Source of the DNA: Sanguibacter hominis ATCC BAA-789
GTDB taxonomy: Bacteria > Actinomycetota > Actinomycetes > Actinomycetales > Cellulomonadaceae
Direction: 5' to 3'
Length of the DNA: 64,000 nt
Assembly: GCF_012396185.1 (NCBI RefSeq)
Contig: NZ_JAAXOW010000002.1
Span: forward strand, 637,261 to 701,260
Part shown: positions 45,526-54,377 of the stretch, piece after piece
Numbering within the stretch: the first letter of the stretch is position 1
Layout of the letters: the number at the start of each line of letters is the position of its first letter
Notes under the pieces: model-generated
What the model was told of the DNA's origin: nothing
Databases searched by the model: none
What the model saw: only the letters and a program-made list of their open reading frames with translations
Program-made: the position numbers and the translations under genes

Positions 45526-46464
45526 GTGCCCACCACCCCGGCCGTGCAGGTCACGGACCTCGTCAAGAAGTACGACGGCGTGACCGTCGTCGACTCGTTG
45601 AGCCTCACAGCGGCCGCAGGCAGCGTCACGGCCGTCCTGGGCCCGAACGGAGCCGGCAAGACGACGACGATCGAGTGCTGCGAGGGCCTGCGCGTCCCGG
45701 ACGGCGGGACCGTCCGGGTGCTCGGGCTCGACCCCCGCGCGGACGCCGTGGAGCTGCGCCCTCGCGTGGGCGTCATGCTCCAGGACTCCGGTCTGCCCGC
45801 GCAGAAGCGCTCGGGCGAGGTCCTCCGCCACGTCGCCCGCATGCACCGCAACCCGTGGGACGTCGCCGACCTCGAGGAGCGTCTCGGCCTGGGGTCCTTC
45901 GCGACGACGACCGTGCGTCGTCTCTCCGGCGGCCAGCGGCAGCGTCTCGCGCTCGCGTGCGCGCTCGTCGGGCGTCCCGAGGTCGTCTTCCTGGACGAGC
46001 CGAGCGCCGGCATGGACCCGCAGAGCCGCCTCGCCGTGTGGGACCTCGTCCGCGCCCTGCGCGACGTCGGCACGTCGATCATCCTGACGACGCACCTCAT
46101 GGACGAGGCGGCCGAGCTTGCGGACGACGTCGTCGTCGTCGACCACGGACGGGTCATCGCGCAGGGCACGCCCGCCGAGCTGACGACGGGCTCGGGCGAC
46201 CAGGTCGCGACGTTCGAGACGGACGCGCCGCTCCCCCACGACGCGAGCGCTCGCCTGCACGACCGTCTGGGTGGTGACGCCGCGTGGACGGTCGAGTCGA
46301 CCGAGGCGACGCGCCTGCGCGTCGCTGGTCCGCTCGATCCCGGCGCTCTCGCCGCGGTGCTCACCTGGTGCGCCGACGAGAACCTGCTCGTCACGAGGTT
46401 CGACCTCGGGCGCCGCACGCTCGAGGACTTCTTCCTCGACCTCACCGGAAGGACCATGCGATGA
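45526..46464 (+). CDS. ABC exporter ATPase (DrrA/CcmA-like)
   Basis: A 312-residue ATPase: Walker A GPNGAGKTTTIECCEGL, signature LSGGQRQRLALACAL, Walker B VVFLDEPSAGMDPQ and switch His in ILTTHLMDEA. The C-terminal 80 residues (VATFETDAPLPHDASAR to LVTRFDLGRRTLEDFF) are the accessory domain of drug/heme-exporter type ATPases. In related genomes this pair sits beside ctaA and sufR, so a link to heme or redox cofactors is suspected. It overlaps the permease gene by 4 bp. Confidence 0.9.
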   Translation: MPTTPAVQVTDLVKKYDGVTVVDSLSLTAAAGSVTAVLGPNGAGKTTTIECCEGLRVPDGGTVRVLGLDPRADAVELRPRVGVMLQDSGLPAQKRSGEVLRHVARMHRNPWDVADLEERLGLGSFATTTVRRLSGGQRQRLALACALVGRPEVVFLDEPSAGMDPQSRLAVWDLVRALRDVGTSIILTTHLMDEAAELADDVVVVDHGRVIAQGTPAELTTGSGDQVATFETDAPLPHDASARLHDRLGGDAAWTVESTEATRLRVAGPLDPGALAAVLTWCADENLLVTRFDLGRRTLEDFFLDLTGRTMR

Positions 46465-47243
46465 GCGCGACGACCCCGGGACCCGTCCCTGCCCCCGCGC
46501 CCGCTGCTGCTCCGGCGAGTGCACGGCTGCGCGCTCAGACGTCGTTCGAGATCGCGTCGATCTTCCGCAACGGCGAGCAGGTCCTAGTGACGCTGCTGCT
46601 CCCTCTCGTCGCGCTCGTGGTCCTCGGCGGGACGGGCGTCGTCGACATCGACCTGGGCGGGCGCGCGCGCATCGACGTGGTCACGCCGGGCGTGCTCGCG
46701 CTCTCCGTCATGGCTGCGGCCTTCACGTCGCAGGCGATCGCCACGTCGTTCGACCGGCGCGGGGGCGTGCTGCGTCTCATGGCGACGACCCCGCTCGGGC
46801 GGTTCGGGCTGCTCGGCGGCAAGGTCGCAGCGGTCCTCGTGCTCCAGGTCGTCCAGGCACTCGTCGTCGGCGGCGGTGCCGTCGTGCTCGGCTGGCGTCC
46901 CGGAGCGCCCGACGTCCTGGCGGCGCTCTTGGTCGGTGCTCTCGGGACGGCGGTGTTCACGTCGTTGGCGATGCTCATCGCGGGGACGCTCCGGTTCGAG
47001 GCTGTGCTCGCGCTGGCCAACCTCCTGCTCGTGGTCCTCACGCTCGTCGGCGGCGCGCTCGTCCCGACGTCGTCGTTCCCGGGCGTCGCCGGCGACATCG
47101 TCCGTCTCTTGCCCTCGGGTGCGCTCGGTGAGGCGATGCGCGGTGCGTTCGACGGCGGAGTCGCGCTGCGCGACGTCGCGGCGCTCGTCGCGTGGACCCT
47201 CGGGCTCGGCTGGGCGACCTCCCGCACGTTCCGCTGGAGCTGA
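46461..47243 (+). CDS. ABC-2 type transporter permease
   Basis: A 260-residue membrane protein with six hydrophobic helices (for example LLLPLVALVVLGG; VLALSVMAAAFTSQAIATSF; ALANLLLVVLTLVGGALV). FDRRGGVLRLMATTPL is the ABC-2 permease cytoplasmic motif after helix 2. A 20-residue Pro/Ala-rich N-terminus precedes an amphipathic helix. The start overlaps the ATPase stop (ATGA). Together they form a full exporter of unknown substrate. Confidence 0.9.
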   Translation: MSATTPGPVPAPAPAAAPASARLRAQTSFEIASIFRNGEQVLVTLLLPLVALVVLGGTGVVDIDLGGRARIDVVTPGVLALSVMAAAFTSQAIATSFDRRGGVLRLMATTPLGRFGLLGGKVAAVLVLQVVQALVVGGGAVVLGWRPGAPDVLAALLVGALGTAVFTSLAMLIAGTLRFEAVLALANLLLVVLTLVGGALVPTSSFPGVAGDIVRLLPSGALGEAMRGAFDGGVALRDVAALVAWTLGLGWATSRTFRWS

Positions 47244-47292
47244 CGCGACGAGCATCACGGTGCCAGATTCGTCCGGCCCAGCGCGTGAGGAA

Positions 47293-47298
47293 TAGCGT
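47293..47298 (+). promoter_or_regulatory. Leaderless -10 of ctaA
   Basis: TAGCGT followed by 7 bp and the GTG at 47306. Confidence 0.5.
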
Positions 47299-47305
47299 AG
47301 GGACC

Positions 47306-48283
47306 GTGACGACCCCGGACGCCGCCCCTGCCCAGACGACCACGACCCCGCCGCGCGGTCCGCTCGAGAGGTTCGTGCGGTGGACCGACACCCGGCGCCG
47401 GGCGATCCTCGTCGCGAACCTCGTAGCCCAGATCGGCATCATCGTCACCGGTGGCCTCGTCCGTCTGACCGGCTCCGGTCTCGGCTGCTCGACGTGGCCG
47501 CAGTGCGAGCCGGGGAGCTTCACACCGGTCTACCACCCGGAGGCGACGTTCCACTCGGCGATCGAGTTCGGGAACCGGACGCTCACGTTCGTGCTGTGCG
47601 TCGTCGCGGGGCTGACGGCCGTCGCGGTGTGGCGCCAGCGTGATCGAGCCCTCTCCTACCGGGTGCTCGGCCTCGTCCCGATCATCGGGGTCGTCGTCCA
47701 GGCCGTCGTCGGCGGGATCACCGTGCTCGTGGACCTGCATCCCGCGGTGGTGGGCTCGCACATGTTCATCTCGCTCGGCCTCGTCGCCGCGTCGACGTGG
47801 CTGATCGTGCGCCACGGAGAGGGCGACGGGCCCGCGCGCCCCGTTCTCCCGTCGCCGGCGCGCGCGGTGGCCGCTCTCACCGGCGTCCTTGCCGTCCCGA
47901 TGCTCGTCCTGGGCGTCATCACGACGGGCGCGGGCCCGCACTCGGGCGACGAGGAGGTCGGTTACCGCTTCGCGCTCGACCCCGCTCACGCCGCGAAGCT
48001 GCACGGCGTGAGCGTCTGGGTCTACATCGCGTCCGTCGTCGTGCTGGCCGCGCTCGTCGTGCGGGCGTCCCGCAGCACGGCCGACACGGAGCGCCCCCGT
48101 CGCGCGCTGATCCTCGTCGGCGCGGTCATCGCGCTGCAGGCGGTCATCGGCTACACGCAGTACTTCACCGACCTGCCGATCACTCTCGTGCTGCTGCACA
48201 TGCTGGGCGCTGCCCTGTCGACCGCAGCTGCGGCGAACCTCGTCCTGTCGACCCGCACGCGGGTCGACGAGCGTCGCTCGTGA
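47306..48283 (+). CDS. ctaA: Heme A synthase CtaA
   Basis: A 325-residue COX15/CtaA protein with eight hydrophobic helices. GGLVRLTGSGLGCSTWPQCEPG contains the conserved extracellular Cys pair, HSAIEFGNRTLTF a heme-binding His/Glu region, GITVLVDLHPAVVGSHMFIS a second His pair, and GPHSGDEEVGYRF a third. It oxidises heme O to heme A for cytochrome oxidase; SURF1 is encoded at 26.6 kb. The GTG start fits the leaderless element. Confidence 0.94.
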   Translation: MTTPDAAPAQTTTTPPRGPLERFVRWTDTRRRAILVANLVAQIGIIVTGGLVRLTGSGLGCSTWPQCEPGSFTPVYHPEATFHSAIEFGNRTLTFVLCVVAGLTAVAVWRQRDRALSYRVLGLVPIIGVVVQAVVGGITVLVDLHPAVVGSHMFISLGLVAASTWLIVRHGEGDGPARPVLPSPARAVAALTGVLAVPMLVLGVITTGAGPHSGDEEVGYRFALDPAHAAKLHGVSVWVYIASVVVLAALVVRASRSTADTERPRRALILVGAVIALQAVIGYTQYFTDLPITLVLLHMLGAALSTAAAANLVLSTRTRVDERRS

Positions 48284-48334
48284 CCGGGGCGCCGAGGGCG
48301 TCGTCCGGGAGGTAAGCCTCCCGCCAGGTACGAC

Positions 48335-48365
48335 GAGAGGGGCGGACCATCGGTCCGCCCCTCTC
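48335..48365. terminator. Bidirectional terminator between ctaA and the NUDIX gene
   Basis: A 14-bp perfect stem (48335-48348 with 48352-48365) and a 3-nt loop. A smaller 7-bp hairpin (48306-48323) lies just left of it. Confidence 0.88.
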
Positions 48366-48387
48366 GCCTTCCGTCATGCGCGCGTCG

Positions 48388-49047
48388 TCACGCTCCGTGG
48401 CCTCGCCGGCCAGGGGGGACGCCGTCGCGCCGCTCGGGCCACGGCGCGTCGCCCGGCCTGAGCGTCTCGAGACCCTGGTTCATCGCGGCGGCGAGAGCCA
48501 GGACGCCGACGACGGTCGACGGGTTGTGCAGGCGACCGGCGAGCACCGACTCGACGGCCTCATCCCACGGCAGCCAGTGCGGCACCATGTCCATCTCCTC
48601 GTCCTCGCGGACGTGGCGCTCGGACTCGGGCACGGGGCTCAGGTCCCGGGCGAGGAAGACGCGCAGCGCCTCGTTGTTGCCGCCCGGGGTCGTGAAGTAG
48701 TCGGCCAGCACGTGCCAGGTCGTGGCACGCAGGTCCGCCTCCTCCGCAAGCTCACGCTGCGCGGCGACGCACGCGTCCTCTGCGGTGATGTCGAGGAGGC
48801 CGGCGGGCGGCTCCCAGAGCTCGCGGCGTACCGGGTGGCGGTACTGGCGCAGCAGCAGGACGCGACCCTCGTCGTCCATCGCGATCGTCGCGACGGCCCC
48901 AGGGTGGTCGACCCACTCGCGGGTGACGACCCCGGCCTCGCCGAGGTCGACGTCTTCGCTCACGACGTCCCACACGACCCCGTCGTGGACCGCGCTGCGG
49001 TCGACGACGGGGCGTGGGGCGACGCGGTCGAAGATGGGGTCGGTCAT
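48388..49047 (-). CDS. NUDIX hydrolase, ADP-ribose pyrophosphatase-like
   Basis: A 219-residue NUDIX protein. The box is visible as [20 protein letters not shown] then AEEADL near residues 79-105. Upstream [21 protein letters not shown] is the ADP-ribose pyrophosphatase signature, and downstream [16 protein letters not shown] fits the same subgroup. It probably cleaves ADP-ribose to AMP and ribose-5-phosphate. The ATG overlaps the pyrG stop by 4 bp, the same order as Rv1699-Rv1700. Confidence 0.92.
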   Translation of the reverse strand: MTDPIFDRVAPRPVVDRSAVHDGVVWDVVSEDVDLGEAGVVTREWVDHPGAVATIAMDDEGRVLLLRQYRHPVRRELWEPPAGLLDITAEDACVAAQRELAEEADLRATTWHVLADYFTTPGGNNEALRVFLARDLSPVPESERHVREDEEMDMVPHWLPWDEAVESVLAGRLHNPSTVVGVLALAAAMNQGLETLRPGDAPWPERRDGVPPGRRGHGA

Positions 49048-50708
49048 GAGTCCTGCTGAGCCACGGCCGCGGCGATCAGGCCGGCGAACAGCGGGTGAGC
49101 CTTGGTCGGTCGCGACTTGAACTCGGGGTGGGCCTGCGTCGAGACGTAGTACGGATGCACGTCCGCGGGAAGCTCGACGAACTCGACGAGCGTGCCGTCG
49201 GGCGACGTTCCCGAGAAGACCAGGCCTGCCTCCTCGAGCTGAGCCCGGTACGCGTTGTTGACCTCGTAGCGGTGGCGGTGACGCTCCGAGACGTGCGTGC
49301 TCCCGTAGACCCCCGCGATGACCGAGCCGGGCGTCAGGATGGCGTCGTACGCGCCGAGGCGCATCGTCCCACCGAGGTCGCCAGCGCCGTCGACGAATGC
49401 CTGCTGCTCCTCCATCGTCGCGACGACGGGGTGCGCGGTGTCGTCCGAGAACTCCGAGGACGAGGCGCCCTCGAGGCCGACGACGTTCCGGGCGTACTCC
49501 ATGACCATCGACTGCAGGCCGAGGCAGATTCCGAGCGTCGGCACCCCGTTCTCGCGCGCCCAGCGCAGCGCACCGAGCTTGCCCTCGATGCCGCGGACGC
49601 CGAAGCCACCGGGCACGAGGATCGCGTCCGCACCGCCGAGCGCCTGGTCGGCACCCTCGGGCGTCTGGCACTCGTCGGACGCGACCCAGCGGATCGCGAC
49701 CTTCGCGTTGTTGGCGAAGCCGCCAGCACGCAGCGCCTCGGTCACGGAGAGGTATGCGTCCGGCAGGTCGATGTACTTGCCGACGAGCGCAACCTCGACG
49801 TGACGCTCAGGGTTGTGCACGCGCTCGAGGAGCTGGCTCCAGCCGTCCCAGTCGACGTCGTGGAACGGCAGGCCGAGGCGACGCACGACGTATGCGTCGA
49901 GGCCTTCTGCGTGCAGCACCTTGGGGATGTCGTAGATGCTCGGCGCGTCCTTGCACGTGACGACAGCCTCGTTGTCGACGTCGCACATGAGGGCGATCTT
50001 GCGCTTGATCGACTCGGGCATGTCGCGGTCGGCGCGCAGGACGATCGCGTCCGGCTGGATGCCGATGCTGCGCAGCGCGGCGACAGAGTGCTGCGTCGGC
50101 TTCGTCTTGAGCTCACCCGACGGGCCGATGTAGGGGACGAGGGAGACGTGCAGGAAGAAGCAGTCGTCGCGGCCGAGCTCGTGGCGGACCTGGCGGGCCG
50201 CCTCGAGGAAGGGCTGGGACTCGATGTCGCCGACGGTGCCACCGATCTCGGTGATGATCACGTCGACGTCGGGGCTCGCCTGGGCGCGCATCCGCGTCTT
50301 GATCTCGTCGGTGATGTGCGGGATGACCTGGACGGTGTCGCCGAGGTACTCGCCGCGGCGCTCCTTGGCGATGACGTGCGAGTAGACCTGGCCGGTCGTC
50401 ACGTTCGCGCTCGCCGAGAGCGGCACGTCGAGGAAGCGCTCGTAGTGGCCGATGTCGAGGTCCGTCTCGGCACCGTCCTCGGTGACGAAGACCTCGCCGT
50501 GCTGGAACGGGTTCATCGTTCCCGGGTCGACGTTCAGATAGGGGTCGAGCTTCTGCATCGTCACGCGGAGGCCGCGAGAACGGAGAAGGCGACCGAGGCT
50601 CGAGGCCGTCAGTCCCTTGCCGAGTGAGGAGGCGACGCCTCCGGTCACGAAGATGTGCCGGGTCGTGGATTCCGACCGCCCGGAGAGTCGATTCGCATGC
50701 TCTACCAC
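49044..50708 (-). CDS. pyrG: CTP synthase
   Basis: A 554-residue CTP synthase. The synthetase domain has [40 protein letters not shown] and the [19 protein letters not shown] region. The glutaminase domain has [12 protein letters not shown] with the catalytic Cys and [12 protein letters not shown] with the His. It makes CTP from UTP, ATP and glutamine. The GTG at 50708 was chosen over the upstream ATG at 50771 because TAGAGT lies 8 bp before it and the extension is unlike the family. Confidence 0.96.
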   Translation of the reverse strand: MVEHANRLSGRSESTTRHIFVTGGVASSLGKGLTASSLGRLLRSRGLRVTMQKLDPYLNVDPGTMNPFQHGEVFVTEDGAETDLDIGHYERFLDVPLSASANVTTGQVYSHVIAKERRGEYLGDTVQVIPHITDEIKTRMRAQASPDVDVIITEIGGTVGDIESQPFLEAARQVRHELGRDDCFFLHVSLVPYIGPSGELKTKPTQHSVAALRSIGIQPDAIVLRADRDMPESIKRKIALMCDVDNEAVVTCKDAPSIYDIPKVLHAEGLDAYVVRRLGLPFHDVDWDGWSQLLERVHNPERHVEVALVGKYIDLPDAYLSVTEALRAGGFANNAKVAIRWVASDECQTPEGADQALGGADAILVPGGFGVRGIEGKLGALRWARENGVPTLGICLGLQSMVMEYARNVVGLEGASSSEFSDDTAHPVVATMEEQQAFVDGAGDLGGTMRLGAYDAILTPGSVIAGVYGSTHVSERHRHRYEVNNAYRAQLEEAGLVFSGTSPDGTLVEFVELPADVHPYYVSTQAHPEFKSRPTKAHPLFAGLIAAAVAQQDS

Positions 50709-50716
50709 GGGATTCC

Positions 50717-50722
50717 ACTCTA
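50717..50722 (-). promoter_or_regulatory. Leaderless -10 of pyrG
   Basis: TAGAGT on the minus strand, then 8 bp, then GTG at 50708. It gives pyrG its own promoter within the long minus-strand array. Confidence 0.45.
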
Positions 50723-50798
50723 TCAGTGAGTTGGCCGCCCGCCCCCGGACCCGCCGCGTCGGCAGCATCACAGTTGCCGGACTCTCCGCCGTGCGGAG

Positions 50799-51863
50799 CT
50801 ATCGGTAGACCCGCAGGAGCTGTGCGACCACGTCGTCGCTCGTGGGGAGCTCCCGGGACCGTCGGGCCGCGTGGTCGCCCTGACCTGCACGTCTGGTGTC
50901 GTCGACGAGCAGCGCGGCCGTCTCGCGCGCGAGCGCGGTCGAGTCGCCGACGGGCACGACGACTGCGCCCCGCTCCCCCGTGACCTCGCGCGTGCCGCCT
51001 GCGTCGGTCACGACGAGCGCAGCACCTGCACCGAGCGCCTCCTGGACGGCGATCGGCTGGCCCTCCCACACGGCGGTGCTCACGACGACGTCGGCGGCGC
51101 GCAGGAGCGCGGCGACGTCCGAGCGGGCGCCGAGCATGCGCACCGGCAACGACCTGCGTCGGATCTCGTCCTCGGTCTCGCCGAGCAACGGTCCGTCTCC
51201 GGCCACGCACCACGTGACGTCGGGGACGTCGCGCGCGAGACGCTCGGCGGCGTCGAGCAGCGTGTCGAGGCCCTTCTGAGGGGCGAGGCGCGCGACGGTG
51301 AGCACGAGCCGGCCCGGCACGTCGAGCTCCGCGCGCACCGCAGCGACGTCGTCGTCGCTGACCGCACGCACGGCGGGAGCGGGCACGAGCGCCCGTTCGG
51401 CGCCACGCGCGCCCCGCGTCGCGGCACGGGCGACGAGGTCGCCGCTCACACCGAGGACGACGTCGGCGCCGCGCGCGACGACCCGCTCGAGCACCGCAGA
51501 GACGGCCCGCACCGCGCGACCGCCGACCGGCAGGTTGTGAAGGGTGACGATGACGCGCGGTCGCGAGCGTCTCGTCCGCGCAGCCATCACGGCGAAGGCA
51601 CCGGCGCGCAGGCCGTGCGCGTGGACGACGTCTGCTCCCGCCATGGTCTCGCGCAGCGCACGGACCGCAGCGAGGTCGCCCGGCCCGGGCCGTGGGCCGA
51701 TCTCGACGGCAGCGAGCGGGAGCCCCTCGTGGAGCAGCCCGCGGGAGGACGCGGGGCCTGCGACGCGCACGTCGTGCCCGTGCGCCGCGAGTGCGACCGA
51801 GACGGCGGAGACGTGCCGGATCACCCCGCCCGCACTCGTCCCGAGCACCTGCAAGATCCGCAT
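50799..51863 (-). CDS. GT4 glycosyltransferase
   Basis: A 354-residue GT-B enzyme. GTSAGGVIRHVSAVSVALAA is the acceptor-domain glycine loop, VVHAHGLRAGAFAV and VTLHNLPVG follow, VLTVARLAPQKGLDTLLDA starts the donor domain, and WEGQPIAVQEALGAGAALV is the E-x7-E motif for a nucleotide-sugar donor. The substrate is unknown. AAGGGGAG precedes the ATG, which begins 1 bp after the MurJ-like stop, so it is co-transcribed with the flippase and the PNPT-like gene. Confidence 0.9.
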   Translation of the reverse strand: MRILQVLGTSAGGVIRHVSAVSVALAAHGHDVRVAGPASSRGLLHEGLPLAAVEIGPRPGPGDLAAVRALRETMAGADVVHAHGLRAGAFAVMAARTRRSRPRVIVTLHNLPVGGRAVRAVSAVLERVVARGADVVLGVSGDLVARAATRGARGAERALVPAPAVRAVSDDDVAAVRAELDVPGRLVLTVARLAPQKGLDTLLDAAERLARDVPDVTWCVAGDGPLLGETEDEIRRRSLPVRMLGARSDVAALLRAADVVVSTAVWEGQPIAVQEALGAGAALVVTDAGGTREVTGERGAVVVPVGDSTALARETAALLVDDTRRAGQGDHAARRSRELPTSDDVVAQLLRVYR

Positions 51864-51864
51864 G

Positions 51865-53523
51865 TCACTCCCCTTCCGTCGCTGCGGCGGCGACCCGCGC
51901 GGCGTGTGGACGTCCGAGCATCTCGCGCACGGAGCCGCGGTCGACGCCCCACGCGCCGGCGAGGACGACGACGACGGCGAGCATGCCGCCGACGCCACCT
52001 GCCACGACGGTCCCGGTGGTGCCCGGCCACGCCTCCACGACGAGGTCGGCGACGACGCGCCCGGCGACCGCGCCCGCGGCTCCCACGCACGCGACGACGC
52101 CGGCTGTCCGCGCGACTCCTCGCGATGCGTCCGCTCCCGCGGTGCGGCGCAGCACGACGATCGCGGCGACCGCGCCGACGAGCATCCCGACCGACCCGCC
52201 GATGCCGAGGGCGACGAGGGTCGCCGTGGCGTCTCGCCCGCCCCACGTGGCGGTGACCGCCAGGGCGGCCGAGGTGACGATGCCGACGGCCCAGCCGACC
52301 GACGACGCGAGGACCGCGGCGCGTGACCTCTCGAGCGCATAGAGCACGCGGGTCAGGTGCAGCATGACGCCGAGCCCGACGAGTCCTGGGGCCATCCAGC
52401 TCAGGGCGGGCGCCATGGCGGCGATCACCTGGTCGTCGCCGTGCCCTACGGTCGAGAACACCGTGGCGACCTGCGGGGCTGCGGCGACGAGGGCGCTCGC
52501 GCCGACCGCGCCGAGCACGAGGACCGCGCGAGTGGTCAGTGACACGAGGCGGCCGAGACGCTCAGGCTGGTGGACGACGTCGGCGATGCGCGGGAAGGCG
52601 CTCGTGACGAGCGGGACGACGAGCACGGCGTGGGGCAGGACGTACACGGCCTGCGTGTACTGGTAGACGGCGAAGGTGCCCTCGCCGCCCCGGTTGTTCG
52701 CGAGCCAGATCGTGGCGACGAGCGAGAGCTGCTGCGCGAGGACTGCGACGACCCCGGCGGCGGCGAGCTTCCGCGCGCGCCTCGCGACGCCCTCGGGGAA
52801 GCGCCAGGTGGGGCGAAGCCTGACACCGCCGCGCGCGGTGGGCAGGAGCAGCGGGACGGAGAGGGCGACGACGCCAGCGGTCGTGCCCCATGCGAGCCAG
52901 GCGACGGCTCGGGCCGGGAGCGCGGCGAGGTCGTCCTGGGCACCGTCGGCGGTGGCGCCGAACACGATGTAGGCGCCGATGACGACGAGCGTCGACAGGA
53001 CCGGGACGAACGCGGGCCAGAAGAACCTCTTCTGCGCCTGGAGCACCCCGGTCAGCACGACGCCGAGGCCGTAGAGCGGGACCTGCCAGGCGAACACCCG
53101 CAGGAAGTGCGCGGTGAGCTCGAGCTGCGCGCTCGGTGCTCCAGCGCCGAGGAAGACGGTGACGAGAGGCTCGGCGAGGACCGCGACGAGGACCGCGAGC
53201 GGGACGAGGATCGTCGCAGTCCACGTGAGCGCCGCGGACGCGATGCGGTCGACCTCGGCGCGTGCGCCTCGCGCGAGAGGCGCGGCGAGCAGCGGCACGA
53301 CGGCGCCCGCGAGGGCGCCGCCGGCGGCGACCTCGAACAGGACGTTGGGCAGCGCGTTCGCGGACGCGTATGCAGTCCCCGTGGCGCCGTAGCCGACTGT
53401 GCCGGCCTGCACCATCCAGCGGGTGAAGCCGAGGATCCGCGAGAGGAGCGTGATCGCCGTGATCATCGCGGCCGCGCCGACCAGGCCCGTGGCGATCCGG
53501 CCCGAGCGCGACCTCAGGTTCAC
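51865..53523 (-). CDS. MurJ/MviN-type lipid flippase
   Basis: A 552-residue MOP-superfamily protein with about 14 hydrophobic helices. ITLLSRILGFTRWMVQAG and ANALPNVLFEVAAGGALAGAVVPL are the N-terminal MurJ signatures; FFWPAFVPVLSTLVVIGAYI and LVATIWLANNRGGEGTFAVYQYTQAVY lie mid-protein. It probably flips a polyprenyl-linked sugar across the membrane. Whether it is the essential lipid II flippase or a second, dedicated one cannot be told. The GTG at 53523 overlaps the upstream stop (GTGA); an in-frame GTG at 53538 is an alternative. Confidence 0.88.
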   Translation of the reverse strand: MNLRSRSGRIATGLVGAAAMITAITLLSRILGFTRWMVQAGTVGYGATGTAYASANALPNVLFEVAAGGALAGAVVPLLAAPLARGARAEVDRIASAALTWTATILVPLAVLVAVLAEPLVTVFLGAGAPSAQLELTAHFLRVFAWQVPLYGLGVVLTGVLQAQKRFFWPAFVPVLSTLVVIGAYIVFGATADGAQDDLAALPARAVAWLAWGTTAGVVALSVPLLLPTARGGVRLRPTWRFPEGVARRARKLAAAGVVAVLAQQLSLVATIWLANNRGGEGTFAVYQYTQAVYVLPHAVLVVPLVTSAFPRIADVVHQPERLGRLVSLTTRAVLVLGAVGASALVAAAPQVATVFSTVGHGDDQVIAAMAPALSWMAPGLVGLGVMLHLTRVLYALERSRAAVLASSVGWAVGIVTSAALAVTATWGGRDATATLVALGIGGSVGMLVGAVAAIVVLRRTAGADASRGVARTAGVVACVGAAGAVAGRVVADLVVEAWPGTTGTVVAGGVGGMLAVVVVLAGAWGVDRGSVREMLGRPHAARVAAAATEGE

Positions 53524-54377
53524 GGCCGTCTGCCCCACGAGTCGAGTGCGGAGAGCACGGGGGTGCGCTCGATGACACGGGAGAAGCTGACCTTCTCGGA
53601 CGCGAGGGTGAGACCCACGACTGTCGCGGCAGCGACCAGCCGCGCGGGCCGCGACGCTTGTGTCAACCCGACACCGACGACGCCTCCGAGCGCGTTCGCA
53701 CCGCTGTCACCGAGCATGTCGAGCTCGGCGAGGTCGGCCGGGAGAGATGCCGCGACGGGCCCGACGACGGCTGCCGCCTGTGCCGGGGCGCCAGCCAGGG
53801 CCACCGTCGCCGTGCCGATCAGCCCCACCTTGAGCGCGCGCCCGGGCCGGAGGTCGAAGAGGTTGACGAGGTTCGCTGAACCTGCCACGAGGATCGAGTC
53901 GAGGACGAGGTCTCCGAGCGCGGTGACGGACGACGACGCCTGCGCTCGGCGGCGGTCCCGGCCGACGAGCGCGGCGGCGGCGAGCGCGCCTGCGCCGATC
54001 GCGCCGATCTTCATCGCTCCTGTCGTGACGCGGCCCTCGCGCAGCGCACCGAGGTGACCGCGCAGGCCCTTGTCCCGCTGCTCGGTGTCCTCGTGCAGGT
54101 CGTCGTTGAGCCCAGCGGCTCCCCCGGCGAGCGCAGCGATAGCGCCTGCCGTTCCCACCCGGGCGCGTCGCGAGACCACACCGGTCGTCAGTGCACCTGC
54201 CGCGAGGCCGGACGCGAGGGCAGGGCCGCCCATGAGGCTGACGCGCGTGCCGCGGAAGTTGGTGCGCAGCCACGTCGCGGTCCCGCCGGGCATCTGCTCG
54301 TCGAGTGCCGCGCGGACGAGGTTGCGTGCCGTGACACCGGTGAGCGCGCCCGCGACAGAGCCGCGCAGCCGCGTCAT
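53520..54377 (-). CDS. PNPT-superfamily (MraY/WecA-like) membrane protein
   Basis: A 285-residue hydrophobic protein resembling polyprenyl-phosphate N-acetylhexosamine-1-phosphate transferases. NFRGTRVSLMGGPAL (40-54) matches the first conserved block, GLNDDLHED (89-97) the Asp-Asp block, NLVNLFDLRPGRALK (169-183) the NxxNxxD block and LGDSGANALGG (222-232) the GDxG block. The C-terminal His-rich HxHH motif of WecA/MraY is absent, replaced by SRVIERTP. It is also short (MraY is about 360). Activity therefore needs proof. It starts inside the steB stop. Confidence 0.75.
   Translation of the reverse strand: MTRLRGSVAGALTGVTARNLVRAALDEQMPGGTATWLRTNFRGTRVSLMGGPALASGLAAGALTTGVVSRRARVGTAGAIAALAGGAAGLNDDLHEDTEQRDKGLRGHLGALREGRVTTGAMKIGAIGAGALAAAALVGRDRRRAQASSSVTALGDLVLDSILVAGSANLVNLFDLRPGRALKVGLIGTATVALAGAPAQAAAVVGPVAASLPADLAELDMLGDSGANALGGVVGVGLTQASRPARLVAAATVVGLTLASEKVSFSRVIERTPVLSALDSWGRRP

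Noticed and set aside
45526..47243. Antibiotic self-resistance exporter
   Set aside because: DrrAB-like sequence alone is not specific, and there are no biosynthetic genes nearby; the ctaA neighbour favours a housekeeping role.
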